Below are positions 1-8,728 of a stretch of 64,000 bases of DNA, in pieces (the first letter of the stretch is position 1; every line of letters begins with the position of its first letter). A model generated the notes under the pieces. The model did no database searches, was not told where the DNA came from, and saw only the letters and a list, made by a program, of their open reading frames with translations. Origin of the DNA: Halorussus ruber (GTDB lineage Archaea; Halobacteriota; Halobacteria; Halobacteriales; Haladaptataceae); the NCBI RefSeq assembly GCF_004765785.1, contig NZ_SBIT01000015.1, positions 1 through 64,000 on the forward strand, given 5' to 3'. Made by a program: the position numbers and the translations under genes.

Positions 1-175
1 GGGTGGGCAGTCAGCAAAGCGCCCGCGAGTGGCTTGTACAGTTCACCCATTATTATAACGCACAACGACCGCATCAAGCACTCGATGGACGCACCCCGAT
101 TCAGGAGGTGCGTAACTAGACAGTGCCGTTTAAAAAATAATTTTATTTGTCTGCCCGCAGAGCGAACCCAGAAAC

Positions 176-181
176 CATATA
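176..181 (+). promoter_or_regulatory. TATA-like box of the Yip1-like gene
   Basis: CATATA lies about 28 nt before the ATG at 207, the spacing of a leaderless haloarchaeal promoter. A longer A/T-rich tract at 131-150 could be an alternative, more distal box. The rest of bases 1-206 shows no gene in either direction. Confidence 0.4.
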
Positions 182-206
182 CCGGGCGCGTTAGCACCCC
201 GGTACG

Positions 207-1184
207 ATGCCCTCCCTCGACTTTCTGCGCGTACTGGTCCGCCCGGCCGAGGTCTTCGACGAGTGGTCGCCGTCGTTCGGCGTCGCGCTCGCCGCCGTCG
301 TCGCGGTGGCGCTGGTCTGCGCTGGCGGCGTCGTCCTCTCGGCGGGGTTCGCCGCCGAACACGTCGGCGGGACGATTCGAATCGACAACCCGAACCGCCC
401 GCCCGACTGGGTGTGCGAGCAACGCCAGTCCCACGGCAACGACAGCGTCTTCTACGACGAGAGCTGTGAGCTACCCAAGCAAATCTCCTTCGCGCTCGGG
501 CCGTTCGCCGACCGGGTCGTCTCCGGGCAGGCGTGGGTCGGTCTCCTCGGCGTCCTGCTGTCGTGGCCCGTCACGGCCGGGTTCTTCCACGTCTTCGCCC
601 ACGGACGCGAGGGTAACGGGTTCGCTACGACGATGGCCTACACCGCGTGGGGCTTTCTGCCCGCGGCACTCCGGTACGCCGCGCTCCCGTTCGCGTTCGA
701 CACCGCGCTGGCCGACTGGCCGATTCCGCAGGCCCGCGAACCGCTCCGTGAGGGCCTGCTCGCGCTGCTGGCCGACCCCGCAGTCGGGTGGTTCTCGGTG
801 CTGGTGCTGGTCACGCTCGTCTGGCAGGCCTACGTCTTCACCGAGGCGGTCCGGGCCGCTCGCGGCGTCGAACGCGGCCACGCCGCCACGGTGGTCGCTA
901 TCCCGACGCTCGCGCTCGGCGCGGTTGCGCTCGGCCGCGTGGACCTCAGTTTCGGCACGTCCGAGGCCGCGCCCGCGGCGCTGGTGCTGGTTGCGATGGG
1001 ACTCGTCCAACTCTTCGCGCCCTACGCGCTCGCCATGCTCGACATCCAGACCGACCTCATCGGCACGCGCGGCGGCGAGGACGTCGAACCCGCGCCGTGG
1101 CGCGTCCACCTCACTAGACTCGCGGGCGTCGGGTTCACCGCGGCGGGCGTGGTGACACTCGGCGGTGCTGGCCTCGTGATTTGA
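207..1184 (+). CDS. Yip1-family polytopic membrane protein
   Basis: This 325-residue integral membrane protein opens with LVRPAEVFDEW, typical of Yip1-domain proteins, where a short cytoplasmic start precedes the first membrane helix (about residues 27-48). A polar, extracytoplasmic-looking segment (about 52-95) with two cysteines follows, and then at least five more hydrophobic helices to the C terminus. Haloarchaeal Yip1-like proteins have no proven role; membrane organisation is only inferred from the eukaryotic family. The gene is monocistronic and converges on the UspA gene at 1237. A long frame starting at 34 in another phase is Arg/Pro-rich and is not a gene. The family call is moderately sure and the function unknown. 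Confidence 0.75.
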   Translation: MPSLDFLRVLVRPAEVFDEWSPSFGVALAAVVAVALVCAGGVVLSAGFAAEHVGGTIRIDNPNRPPDWVCEQRQSHGNDSVFYDESCELPKQISFALGPFADRVVSGQAWVGLLGVLLSWPVTAGFFHVFAHGREGNGFATTMAYTAWGFLPAALRYAALPFAFDTALADWPIPQAREPLREGLLALLADPAVGWFSVLVLVTLVWQAYVFTEAVRAARGVERGHAATVVAIPTLALGAVALGRVDLSFGTSEAAPAALVLVAMGLVQLFAPYALAMLDIQTDLIGTRGGEDVEPAPWRVHLTRLAGVGFTAAGVVTLGGAGLVI

Positions 1185-1236
1185 ATCGGTCGGCGCTGCC
1201 GGAACAACCCACGAAAACCGCTCCTCCCGACAGAAC

Positions 1237-2106
1237 TCACTCCGGTTGTGCGACAGTCAGGACGGGGACCGGTGCCGAGCGCACGGTCTTCTCGGCCGCA
1301 CTACCGAGCAGGATACGGTCCGTGCCACGCTTTCCGGTCGTGCCCATCCCGACGACGTGGATGTCGTTCGCTTCGATGTAGTCGAGAATCTCCTCGACGG
1401 GCGTTCCGTGTTCGACGTGGCTGACAGCGTTCGTAACCCCACGTGACTCGGCCTCCGAGACGACGGTCTCGACAGCGTCGGTCGCGGCCCCTTCAGTCTC
1501 TTTTCCGGAGGTGGTGGACCGGACGTCCACTCCGAGTGTCGTGTCGTCCACGACGGACAAGACGTGGACCGTCGCATCGAGCGCCGCCGCGAACTCGACG
1601 AGATGACTGGCGGCGTGCGTCGCGGCAGTACTTCCGTCGGTCGGGATGAGGATGTTCTCGTAGGGGAACACGAGCGTCTCGTCGGGTTGCATGCGGACCG
1701 AGAGTACGGGAACCGACGAGAGCCGGACGACCTTCTCGGAGACGCTTCCGATGAGGTATCGTGAGACCCCTTCGCGGCCGTGGGTCGGCATCACGACCAG
1801 ATCCTGGTCGTACCGCTCGGCGTAGTCGACGATCGTCGGGGCCGGATTGCCCTGAACGACGTCGGTTTCGTACGAGACTCCGAGCGTGTCCAGCGTCTTT
1901 GCGGCCTCGTCGACGATGTCCTCGCCCTGTTGTGCGAGCGCATCGACAGTCTTCCCCTCGACGACGGTGACGCTGTCGCGCGTCGTATCGGCGACGTAGA
2001 GCACGTGGATGGTCGCGTCGGCCCAGTGGGCAATCTCGCTGGCGTGATGGAGTACCTCGGCCGCGCCCTCGCTACCGTCGTACGGGAGGAGAATGTTCTC
2101 GTACAT
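1237..2106 (-). CDS. Universal stress protein with two UspA domains
   Basis: The 289-residue protein consists of two UspA domains in tandem (about 1-142 and 148-289). Each begins with the family pattern YENIL(L/I)P-D-S and ends in an ATP-binding type glycine motif: HGREGVSRYLIGS in the first, TGKRGTDRILLGSAAEKT in the second. Both are followed by the final strand VPVL(S/T)V. Proteins of this kind are cytoplasmic nucleotide-binding stress proteins. Their ligand specificity and partners are usually unknown, and haloarchaea carry many paralogues. The start at 2106 directly precedes the first domain. The gene stands alone between convergent and divergent neighbours. Confidence 0.93.
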   Translation of the reverse strand: MYENILLPYDGSEGAAEVLHHASEIAHWADATIHVLYVADTTRDSVTVVEGKTVDALAQQGEDIVDEAAKTLDTLGVSYETDVVQGNPAPTIVDYAERYDQDLVVMPTHGREGVSRYLIGSVSEKVVRLSSVPVLSVRMQPDETLVFPYENILIPTDGSTAATHAASHLVEFAAALDATVHVLSVVDDTTLGVDVRSTTSGKETEGAATDAVETVVSEAESRGVTNAVSHVEHGTPVEEILDYIEANDIHVVGMGTTGKRGTDRILLGSAAEKTVRSAPVPVLTVAQPE

Positions 2107-2277
2107 GACTCGATACGACAGGCTACGTTTGCCGACCTCCTAATGGTTTTCACCTCCCTCTCGAGGTAGCGGCTCCCGCGGGAACTTCAGACAGCGTCGT
2201 CCGGAAAACTTTCAGCACGGGATTTCCGGAGATGTCGAGTCACCTGACCGAAGTCTCGGCCGCTGAGACGCTCCCGA

Positions 2278-3666
2278 TCAGTCGATTTCGCCTTCGCCGG
2301 CCGGCGACTTCCCTTCGACCGACTCGGCGGTGTCGCGGCCGACGGTCACCCGGACCTTCTGAATACGGGTGTTTTCTACCTGTTCGGCCCGCATCATCAC
2401 GTTCTCGTAGTCGAACTCCTCGCCCTGCTCGACGAGGCGACCCGCGCGGTTGAAGAGGAACCCGGCGATGGTCTCGAACTCCTCGCCCTCGGGGAGGTCG
2501 ATGTCCAGCGCCTCGTTGACCTCGTCGACGTTGACGTCGCCGCGGACCAGCACCTCCGTGTCGTCCACGAACTCGATCGGGTGTTCCTCGTCACCCACCA
2601 GTATCTCTCCGACGATTTCTTCGAGCACGTCCTCCATCGTGATGAGGCCCTCGGTAGCGCCGAACTCGTCGATGACGATGACCATCTGCATCCGGTTCTC
2701 GCGCATCTCCGAGAGGAGGTCGTCCACGTTCTTGGACTCCGGAACGTGGAGCGTCGGCTTGACCACGTCCTCGACCTCGAGGTCGGCGAAGGTGCCGTAG
2801 TCGGAATCCTCCAGTTCACGGATGTCGAAGACGCCGATCACGTTGTCCAGCGAGCCCGCGTAAACCGGCAGGCGGGCGTGCCCCGCCTGCATACACTCTT
2901 GGATGCCCTCCTCGACGGTCGCGTCTTTGGAGATGGCCGCCATGTCGAGGCGAGGGGTCATCACCTCCTTGGCGGTGGCGTCGGTGAACCGCAGAGTGCG
3001 CTGGAGTATCTGGCGTTCCTCCTCTTCGAGGACGCCCTCGCGTTCGCCGGTCTTGATCATGTTCCGAATCTCGTCGCGAGAGACGTACGACGACTCGATG
3101 GACGCGTCGCCGCCTGTGACTTTGTTTACGAGTGTTGTCAAGTAATAGAACAGGGTGATGAGCGGCCACAGCACTTTCTCGACGATATTCAGCCCTCGGG
3201 CGACGCGCCGTGCGTGCAATTCAGTGTGCTCGACAGCGTAGGACTTGGGTGCGCTCTCCCCGAATATCAGAACCATCGACGTAATACCGAGTGACGAGAC
3301 GAGCACGGCCGTGCCAGGGTCGAAGTAGAAGCCGACGAGGGTCGTCGAAATCGAGGACATCGTGATGTTGACCATGTTGTTCCCCACGAGAATAGTCACG
3401 AGCAAGCGGTGGGGATCCTCTTTGAGGGACTTGACTGCCTGCGCTCCACGTAGCCCCTGGTCGACCATCGCGTCGATTTGGTGGTCCGGCAAGGAAAACA
3501 ACGCAATCTCCGACGATGAAAAGAACCCTGACCCCATGAGTAGCATCAGAATCATTCCGATGCCGATCACGGTAACTTCCGTCCGGCCCAGTTCGATCCC
3601 GACGACCGGCACCGTATACAGGGTGATACTGGCCCTAGATGCTGCTGTGAGCACAGATGACATCAT
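2278..3666 (-). CDS. CNNM/CorC-HlyC type membrane protein with CBS pair
   Basis: The protein has 462 residues when started at the double Met at 3666/3663. The order is an N-terminal DUF21/CNNM membrane domain with about four helices (residues 20-150), a CBS pair (about 185-310, with EVMTPRLDM at its start and EFGATEGLITMEDVLEEIVGEI at its end), and a C-terminal CorC_HlyC domain. The family is linked to Mg2+/divalent cation transport or its regulation, with nucleotide sensing by the CBS pair. The frame stays open upstream of 3666, but that part is Arg-rich and overlaps the FEN1 gene, so it was excluded. The older name 'hemolysin' is misleading. Confidence 0.9.
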   Translation of the reverse strand: MMSSVLTAASRASITLYTVPVVGIELGRTEVTVIGIGMILMLLMGSGFFSSSEIALFSLPDHQIDAMVDQGLRGAQAVKSLKEDPHRLLVTILVGNNMVNITMSSISTTLVGFYFDPGTAVLVSSLGITSMVLIFGESAPKSYAVEHTELHARRVARGLNIVEKVLWPLITLFYYLTTLVNKVTGGDASIESSYVSRDEIRNMIKTGEREGVLEEEERQILQRTLRFTDATAKEVMTPRLDMAAISKDATVEEGIQECMQAGHARLPVYAGSLDNVIGVFDIRELEDSDYGTFADLEVEDVVKPTLHVPESKNVDDLLSEMRENRMQMVIVIDEFGATEGLITMEDVLEEIVGEILVGDEEHPIEFVDDTEVLVRGDVNVDEVNEALDIDLPEGEEFETIAGFLFNRAGRLVEQGEEFDYENVMMRAEQVENTRIQKVRVTVGRDTAESVEGKSPAGEGEID

Positions 3667-3800
3667 CAGTCCCGATATTTCTAGAGTAGAAAAGTAAGCC
3701 TTGTGTAACCGATTTTGGAATCGCCGCAGAAGTCCAAGGGTTTCGACAACGGTCGAAGTCGTAGAGGTTCGGCGAAGCCAACCGGGTCGAAACGGAACGC

Positions 3801-4784
3801 TCAGGTCCAGTTGTCGAGGCCGGTCTGGGCCACCGACTCCTCGATGCGCTCGAATCCGCGCTCGACCTCCTCGGCGTGGACCTTCCACTCGCCGACGACG
3901 TACTCCCGCGCAGCGTCGAGGTCGGGGTCCATCTCGGCGTCGAACTCGCAGTCGTCGCTGACGGTGGGGTTCAGGAACAACTCCCGAATCACGTCCACGT
4001 CCTTGTCGATGCTCGCGCCGCGCTCCTCCAGCACGCCCCAGATGTCGCCGTGTTCCTTGACGCCCTTGAGTGCGGTCTTCGGACCGACGCCGGGGACGCC
4101 TTCGTTGAAGTCCGTCCCGCAGAGGATGCCGATGTCCACCAACTGCTCCCACGTCACGTCGTGTTCTTCGAGGGTGGCCTCGAAGTCCATCAACTCGGGA
4201 TTGCCCTTGCTGGTCAACTGGCGGAGGGTCAGCGGTGCCCCGAGGAGAAGCGCGTCGTAGTCCTCGGTCCCGCAGTAATCGACCGCGCCGGTCCGGTTCA
4301 TGTGGGCGGCCTGTGCCTCGCCCTCGGCGGGGGCCTCGATGTAGGGCACGTCGAGGCGGTCGAACAACTCGCGGGTGGTCTCCTGAATCGTGTCCGTCAA
4401 TCGCTGAGTGTGGGCCTCCAGTCGCGCGATTTCGACGGCGTCACCCTCCTCGCGGGCCTCTTCCAGTTTCTCCTCGCGCTTCGCTCGCTCCTCGCGGCGC
4501 TGTTCGATTTCCGCCTCCTTGTGGTCGGTGACCGCCCCGTCGAAGACGAACACGGGCGTCAGGTCGTTCTCGAAGAACTTCGGCAGGCCCTGGACGATGC
4601 CGATGAGGTTGGCGACCTCGGTGCCCTCCTCGGTGGTGTAGGCGGCGTCCTTGGTCCACTTGACCGTGGTGGTGAGGTACTTGTAGAGCCAGTTGTGCGC
4701 GTCCACGGCGACGGTCTCGCCGTCGAGGTCCTCGAATGGAACTTCTTCGAGGACCGCGAGTTGGCGCATATCGGTGTTTCCCAT
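3801..4784 (-). CDS. fen: Flap endonuclease 1
   Basis: FEN1 removes 5' flaps during Okazaki-fragment maturation and repair. The 327-residue protein has the N domain ([13 protein letters not shown], Asp28; VFVFDG, Asp82), the I domain with [11 protein letters not shown] (Glu154/Glu156) and the Asp175/Asp177 pair, and the helix-hairpin-helix region [18 protein letters not shown] with Asp225. Most metal ligands of the family are therefore present. The last eight residues, QTGLDNWT, look like a PCNA-interacting (PIP) box. Archaeal FEN1 is usually 325-345 residues, so the length fits. A copy of the recurrent structured element lies 141 nt upstream on the same strand. Confidence 0.95.
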   Translation of the reverse strand: MGNTDMRQLAVLEEVPFEDLDGETVAVDAHNWLYKYLTTTVKWTKDAAYTTEEGTEVANLIGIVQGLPKFFENDLTPVFVFDGAVTDHKEAEIEQRREERAKREEKLEEAREEGDAVEIARLEAHTQRLTDTIQETTRELFDRLDVPYIEAPAEGEAQAAHMNRTGAVDYCGTEDYDALLLGAPLTLRQLTSKGNPELMDFEATLEEHDVTWEQLVDIGILCGTDFNEGVPGVGPKTALKGVKEHGDIWGVLEERGASIDKDVDVIRELFLNPTVSDDCEFDAEMDPDLDAAREYVVGEWKVHAEEVERGFERIEESVAQTGLDNWT

Positions 4785-4925
4785 TGGTCGGTGGTAGGGG
4801 GCGTGTGGGTTTGAAAGCTACTACTACTTCGTCTCGACGTGACTGTCACCGAGAAGCGTGGAATTGGCGTGGCTACGAATTATCCTTGGAACTCGAATCA
4901 AGGTCAGAATTAGAGGTGTGTTGTC
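4785..4925. other. fen upstream region between start codon and structured element A
   Basis: About 140 bases without a convincing gene. If structured element A and fen share a transcript, this would be the rest of a long fen leader. No strong TATA box is obvious close to the fen ATG. Confidence 0.4.
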
Positions 4926-5080
4926 TTCTGAAGCCCCCGCCCGGTCGCGGTCGTCTCAGCGACATATCGGCGCTCTCCGCACCGCCCGCGCCGATAGGGG
5001 TCGCTGAGACGACCGCAGTAAACGCGACCGGGCGGCCCCTTCATCCACCCATGATGGTTCGTGTCGCCGAGCGTTCGCTC
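4926..5080 (-). repeat. Recurrent structured element, copy A (upstream of fen)
   Basis: Read on the minus strand, a unit with GCGAACGCTCGGC (about 5054-5080) precedes GGTGGATGAAGGGGCC and three stacked stems. The basal stem CCGCCCGGTCGCG / CGCGACCGGGCGG has 13 pairs. The middle stem CGGTCGTCTCAGCGAC / GTCGCTGAGACGACCG has 16. The inner stem TATCGGCGC / GCGCCGATA has 9 and closes the loop GGGCGGTGCGGAGA. The 3' end is GGGGGCTTCAGAAG. A TATA-like GGATATAAATAGG on the same strand at 5222-5234 could start a transcript through it. The element is 141 nt from the fen ATG. Its function is unknown. Confidence 0.75.
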
Positions 5081-5221
5081 GTGGAAAGCGCCCCCGAGCG
5101 CGTGCCTCACACCTCCCCAGCCTCCTGCGCTTCTCGGCCTCCGCTACGCTCCGGCCTGCGATGCTCGTCCCTCGCGCGCATGGGCGCGCTCACGGGAGAG
5201 CGCGCCAGCACGCGCCTATCA

Positions 5222-5234
5222 CCTATTTATATCC
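5222..5234 (-). promoter_or_regulatory. TATA-like box upstream of structured element A
   Basis: On the minus strand the sequence reads GGATATAAATAGG, a good haloarchaeal TATA element. It lies just upstream of the oxidoreductase stop codon at 5269 in gene order, so it would drive transcription through copy A towards fen, with a start near 5202. Confidence 0.5.
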
Positions 5235-5268
5235 TCGAAACTCTGTGGTCGGCGGGGTTGTCGAGTCC

Positions 5269-6804
5269 TCACTCCCCGCGTTTCGGCAGGTCCTCGACGG
5301 CAGGCCCCTCCAAGACCTCGCCGTCGAGCGAGAACCGCGAGCCGTGGCAGGGACAATCCCACGACTGCTCGCCGTCGTTCCAGCGGACGATGCAGTCCAG
5401 ATGCGGGCAGACCGCGGACTGGACGTGCAGGTCGCCCTCGTCGTCGCGGGCCGCGGCGAGGGGCTTGCCGTCCCGGCGCACGACTTTGCCTTCCCCCGGC
5501 GCGACGTCAGCGTCCTTGCCGCCGAACAGGGTCCCGGCCCAGTCCTTCGTGAACTCCTTGCCGACGTTGAGATTCTCCGAGACGAGTTCCTTGCCCGCGG
5601 CCTCGGGGTCGATGCGGTTCGGGTCGAAGGCGTCGGCCCACCGGGGGTCCTCGCCCTGCGCGAATTTGGCGAGCATCCGGCCCGCGGCGGTCCCGTTGGT
5701 CATGCCCCACCCGCCGAATCCCGTGGCGAGGTAGACGCCCTCTGTCGTCGGGCCGAGTTCGCCCACGTAGGGAATCTGGTCCACCGAGACGTAGTCCTGC
5801 GTGGACCACCGGTACTCGACCGACTCGACGTCGAAGTGTTCGCGGGCCTGCTGTTCCAGTTTGCGGTACCGCTCGGCGGTCGAACCGCCCTGCCCGGTCT
5901 TGTGGTTCTGCCCGCCGACGAGCAGCATCGGCCCCTCGGCGCTCGGGTGGGGCCGGGCCGAGAAGTACGGCGACTTGTCGCGGTAGAACATCCCCTCCGG
6001 CGACTCCTCGGCGAGTTCGACCGCCAGCACGTAGGAGCGCTTGGGGCACTGGCGCGCGAAGTACAAGCCGGGGTCCTCGATGGGGAAGTGGGTGGTCAGC
6101 AGGACCGATTCGGCGGTGACGACCCCGCGCTCGGTCTCGACGCGGCAGTGGTCGCCGCCGTCGCGGTCGTCCACCGCGGTCACTTTCGTCTGCTCGAAGA
6201 TGTCGGCCTCGCCGCTCGCTTCCGGAATCTGGTCGGCGAGCGCGAGGAGGTACTTCCGAGGGTGGAACTGCGCCTGCTCGCCGAACTTGACCGCGCCGGG
6301 GGTCTCGTCGGGGAAGGGCGGGTCCGCGACGAACTCGGCGGGGAGGTCGAGTCCCTCCGCCACGGTGGCCTCGCGGCTTATCGCGCCGCGCTGGTCCTCG
6401 TCCGCGGCGTAGGTGTACGCCGGGAGGCGCTCGAAGTTGCAGTCGATGTCGTGGGCCTCGACTCTGTCGGCTATCTCCTCGATTGCGGCCGCGTTGGCTT
6501 TGGCGTACTGGCGGGCGGCGTCCCGGCCGTGCTTGTCGAGGAGGTCGTCGTAAATCAGGCCGTGCTGGGCGGTGACCTTCGCGGTCGTCTTGCCCGTGAC
6601 GCCCTCGACGATGCGGTCGGATTCGAGGAGCGCGACCGACTGGCCCTCCTCCGCGGCGTGAAGCGCGGCGGTCACGCCCGCGATGCCCCCGCCGACGACC
6701 GCGGTATCGACCGCCCGGTCGCCGTCGAGCGGCGCGTAGTCGGTCCGCTCGGTCGTCTCCAGCCACAGCGATGCGTCCCGTCCCGGTAAATCTCTGTCAC
6801 TCAT
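5269..6804 (-). CDS. FAD-dependent oxidoreductase with C-terminal Rieske domain
   Basis: The 511-residue protein starts with a DAO-type FAD fold: VGGGIAGVTAA at about 37-47 is the dinucleotide-binding glycine motif, and GKTTAKVTAQHGLIY follows. It ends with a Rieske [2Fe-2S] domain whose ligands are visible as C466-P-H468 and C484-P-C-H487 (CX1H...CX2H). The fusion suggests electron flow between the flavin and a Rieske centre in one polypeptide. The substrate is not identifiable from sequence; annotated relatives are usually just called 'FAD-dependent oxidoreductase'. No signal peptide is seen, so the protein is likely cytoplasmic. It is a single gene flanked by structured elements A and B. 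Confidence 0.9.
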   Translation of the reverse strand: MSDRDLPGRDASLWLETTERTDYAPLDGDRAVDTAVVGGGIAGVTAALHAAEEGQSVALLESDRIVEGVTGKTTAKVTAQHGLIYDDLLDKHGRDAARQYAKANAAAIEEIADRVEAHDIDCNFERLPAYTYAADEDQRGAISREATVAEGLDLPAEFVADPPFPDETPGAVKFGEQAQFHPRKYLLALADQIPEASGEADIFEQTKVTAVDDRDGGDHCRVETERGVVTAESVLLTTHFPIEDPGLYFARQCPKRSYVLAVELAEESPEGMFYRDKSPYFSARPHPSAEGPMLLVGGQNHKTGQGGSTAERYRKLEQQAREHFDVESVEYRWSTQDYVSVDQIPYVGELGPTTEGVYLATGFGGWGMTNGTAAGRMLAKFAQGEDPRWADAFDPNRIDPEAAGKELVSENLNVGKEFTKDWAGTLFGGKDADVAPGEGKVVRRDGKPLAAARDDEGDLHVQSAVCPHLDCIVRWNDGEQSWDCPCHGSRFSLDGEVLEGPAVEDLPKRGE

Positions 6805-6903
6805 ACCCCAGAAACCCCAACTACAGGTTGTCCGGCCGCACCGCGCTTAACCTCGGTGGCCGCGGGGTCGGTAGATGGCGGCGGCTGAACCAGCCCGCGG
6901 CGT

Positions 6904-7166
6904 GCGCTCGGTGAATCAGCAGACAGCGAACGCTCGGCGGACCAACCGACAGCGAACGCTCGGCAAGTCAACCGAATCCCTGGCGGAATGAAAGGGCGAG
7001 CGGGGTTCGCGTTTATCTTAGTCGCCTCAGCGACCCCTATCGGCGCGCGGGCGGTGCTGAGAGGCGCGAAATATCCCGCTGAGCGACCGCCGGAAGACAA
7101 CCCGCGTCTTCCGAGATCACACTCACTTCGTTCGCGTGACCGCGAACCGCGCGAGGGCTTTCGAGG
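6904..7166 (+). repeat. Recurrent structured element, copy B (upstream of csp)
   Basis: Three units containing GCGAACGCTCGGC or its variant (6904-6976) precede TGGCGGAATGAAAGGGCG. The middle stem CTCAGCG / CGCTGAG and the basal stem GGTTCGCG / CGCGAACC are kept and the loop is GGGCGGTGCTGAGA, one base different from the others. The inner stem is mostly lost. An extra hairpin CGGAAGAC...GTCTTCCG (about 7091-7113) is inserted on the 3' side. The end is GAGGGCTTTCGAGG. This is the most degraded copy. It lies 160 nt before the csp start, in the same direction. Confidence 0.65.
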
Positions 7167-7262
7167 ACTCTACTGTCCCGTCTGCTCTTGCGGTTTCGGA
7201 TACGAGAACTACCGAAACAATCGCTGTTCCCGAAATGTATCCGGCCACATCCCATCCAGATA

Positions 7263-7271
7263 CCTTTTATA
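7263..7271 (+). promoter_or_regulatory. TATA box of the cold shock gene
   Basis: CTTTTATAG lies about 60 nt before the ATG at 7327, implying a leader of about 30 nt. If the ATG at 7312 were used the leader would be shorter. The box lies downstream of structured element B, so csp need not be cotranscribed with that element. Confidence 0.5.
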
Positions 7272-7326
7272 GAGACCCTCGAATATTTGGCACACGAGAA
7301 CGAACACCACGATGGAGATTCGGAGT

Positions 7327-7527
7327 ATGGTCAAAGGCACAGTCGTGTTCTTCCACGACCAGAAGGGCTACGGCTTCATCGAACCCGAGGAGGGCGGCGA
7401 GGACGACGACGTGTTCTTCCACATGGAGGACGTGGAGGGGCCGGACTTAGAAGAGGGCCAAGAGGTCGAGTTCGAAGTCGAGGAGTCCGAGAAGGGGCCG
7501 CGCGCGACCAACATCACGCGAGGCTGA
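7327..7527 (+). CDS. Cold shock domain protein (CspA-like)
   Basis: The protein is a 66-residue single OB-fold RNA/DNA-binding protein. Both RNA-binding patches are present in haloarchaeal form: GYGFIEP (RNP1-like) and DVFFHMED (RNP2-like). The C terminus GPRATNITRG is characteristic of the haloarchaeal group. The start at 7327 (MVKGTV) matches the family start; an in-frame ATG at 7312 would add MEIRS. The protein probably acts as a nucleic-acid chaperone in the cytoplasm. Confidence 0.93.
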   Translation: MVKGTVVFFHDQKGYGFIEPEEGGEDDDVFFHMEDVEGPDLEEGQEVEFEVEESEKGPRATNITRG

Positions 7528-7555
7528 CGTTCGCTCGGACTCGACTACCGGACAC

Positions 7556-7643
7556 CGGCACTACTCGGAGGCCGACAGTACTCGGAGGCCGACACTACTC
7601 GGAGGCCGACACTACTCGGGGACCGGCGCTATTCGGGCACCGG
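7556..7643. repeat. 17-bp tandem repeat, about five units
   Basis: Units of the form CGRCACTACTCGGAGGC follow each other with period 17. The first four differ by one to three bases and the last is more diverged. The array fills the space between the convergent csp and GNAT genes and continues into the last codons of the GNAT gene, so that protein's C-terminal residues (VPVPE) are repeat-derived. Confidence 0.85.
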
Positions 7644-8291
7644 AACCACGTCGGGCGGGTCCGAACCGGCCTTCGCCGACAGGAACGACTGCTCCTCGGA
7701 CGCGAGACCGTCGCGCGCTCGGTAGGCGTCGAGTCCCGACTGATAGCGGTCCGGGGACCGGTCGCCGGGCCGGGCGAGTACTAACTCAGCGAGGCCGGTC
7801 TCCTCGCCCGTGTAGCCGAACCCGGCCTTGTAGAGGGCGTGGTACGCGAAGGGGTTGTTGACCGCGATTTTGACCGTCTCGTAGCCCCGCTCGCGGAGTC
7901 GGGCGGCGGCGAACCGCGAGAGGCGCGCGCCCAGCCCCGCCCCGCGGCGGTCTCGGCGGACGGTGACGTAGCGAAGCCACGCCGTCTCGGGGTCGGTCCG
8001 GTCCTCGTTGAACGCGACGGCGGCGACGATTCGGTCGTCTTCGAGCCAGTCGCGGTCGGGGGCGGTAGTTTCGCTTTCTTCGGACTGGTCGTTACGTCCG
8101 CCGCCTCGGCTCTGTCTGCTGCCTTCGCTCTGTCCGCCGCCTCCGCGCTGTCCGTCGCCTCCGGCGTCCGAGTCGCGGGCCACGGCCTTGCCCGTGTTCG
8201 ACATCACGAACTTCCCGGCGTAACTGAACTCCCGGTAGTCGAGTCGGAGCCTCGGGTCCCCCTCGGGCCACCCAGCCACCGCGTACTCCAT
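7629..8291 (-). CDS. GNAT-family N-acetyltransferase
   Basis: The 220-residue protein has the GNAT acetyl-CoA signature RRDRRGAGLGARL in its C-terminal half, followed by the motif-B region with NPFAYHALYKAGFGY. The N-terminal part includes a low-complexity Gly/Arg/Ser-rich insertion (about residues 45-75) that is probably disordered and whose homologues likely vary in length. The acyl acceptor is unknown. The gene converges on csp, and its 3' end runs into the 17-bp tandem repeat. Confidence 0.85.
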   Translation of the reverse strand: MEYAVAGWPEGDPRLRLDYREFSYAGKFVMSNTGKAVARDSDAGGDGQRGGGGQSEGSRQSRGGGRNDQSEESETTAPDRDWLEDDRIVAAVAFNEDRTDPETAWLRYVTVRRDRRGAGLGARLSRFAAARLRERGYETVKIAVNNPFAYHALYKAGFGYTGEETGLAELVLARPGDRSPDRYQSGLDAYRARDGLASEEQSFLSAKAGSDPPDVVPVPE

Positions 8292-8500
8292 GACCGGATT
8301 TGGGCGTGCGGTCGTAACTGTGCTTCGCTCGTCGCTAGTCGGGAGAGAAATAACTCTGCATTTACTAGGGAATTATATCTATATGCTAAAGACAACCGTA
8401 CAATTGTCTAGGCAGAGATTCGACTCCGAAGCAGGTACCAAAGTCTGACGAAAAGTCCGACGAAAAGGCCGCGAGAGCCGCGAGAGCCGCGGAGAACCGT

Positions 8501-8728
8501 TCAGTCAGCAGGCTCGAAGGAGTTCGAGGAGTCGACAGCCTCCGTCGTGGACTGGGTATCGTCGACGGGGCTGTTGACGAAGAGTGCGTGTCCGATGAGT
8601 GCCACGGGAATGCTCGCGGCCAGCGGCACGGCGGAGGTTACCGAAAAGCCGACGAGGCTCAACACACCGGTTACGCCAATCAACGAAAGCGGAATCAGCC
8701 CAAGGATGAGGTCGTAGTACCCAGTCAT
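8501..8728 (-). CDS. Small two-helix membrane protein
   Basis: The 75-residue protein has two hydrophobic segments (about 5-27 and 31-52) and a short acidic, Ser/Thr-rich tail. I do not recognise a named family; small proteins of this shape are common in haloarchaea. The start at 8728 is preceded by an A/T-rich stretch that may hold the promoter. The gene stands alone. Confidence 0.65.
   Translation of the reverse strand: MTGYYDLILGLIPLSLIGVTGVLSLVGFSVTSAVPLAASIPVALIGHALFVNSPVDDTQSTTEAVDSSNSFEPAD

Noticed and set aside
34-1155. Long Arg/Ser/Pro-rich frame on the plus strand over the Yip1-like gene
   Set aside because: Composition is that of a shifted phase of a GC-rich gene; the Yip1-like frame at 207 has membrane helices and acidic haloarchaeal composition.
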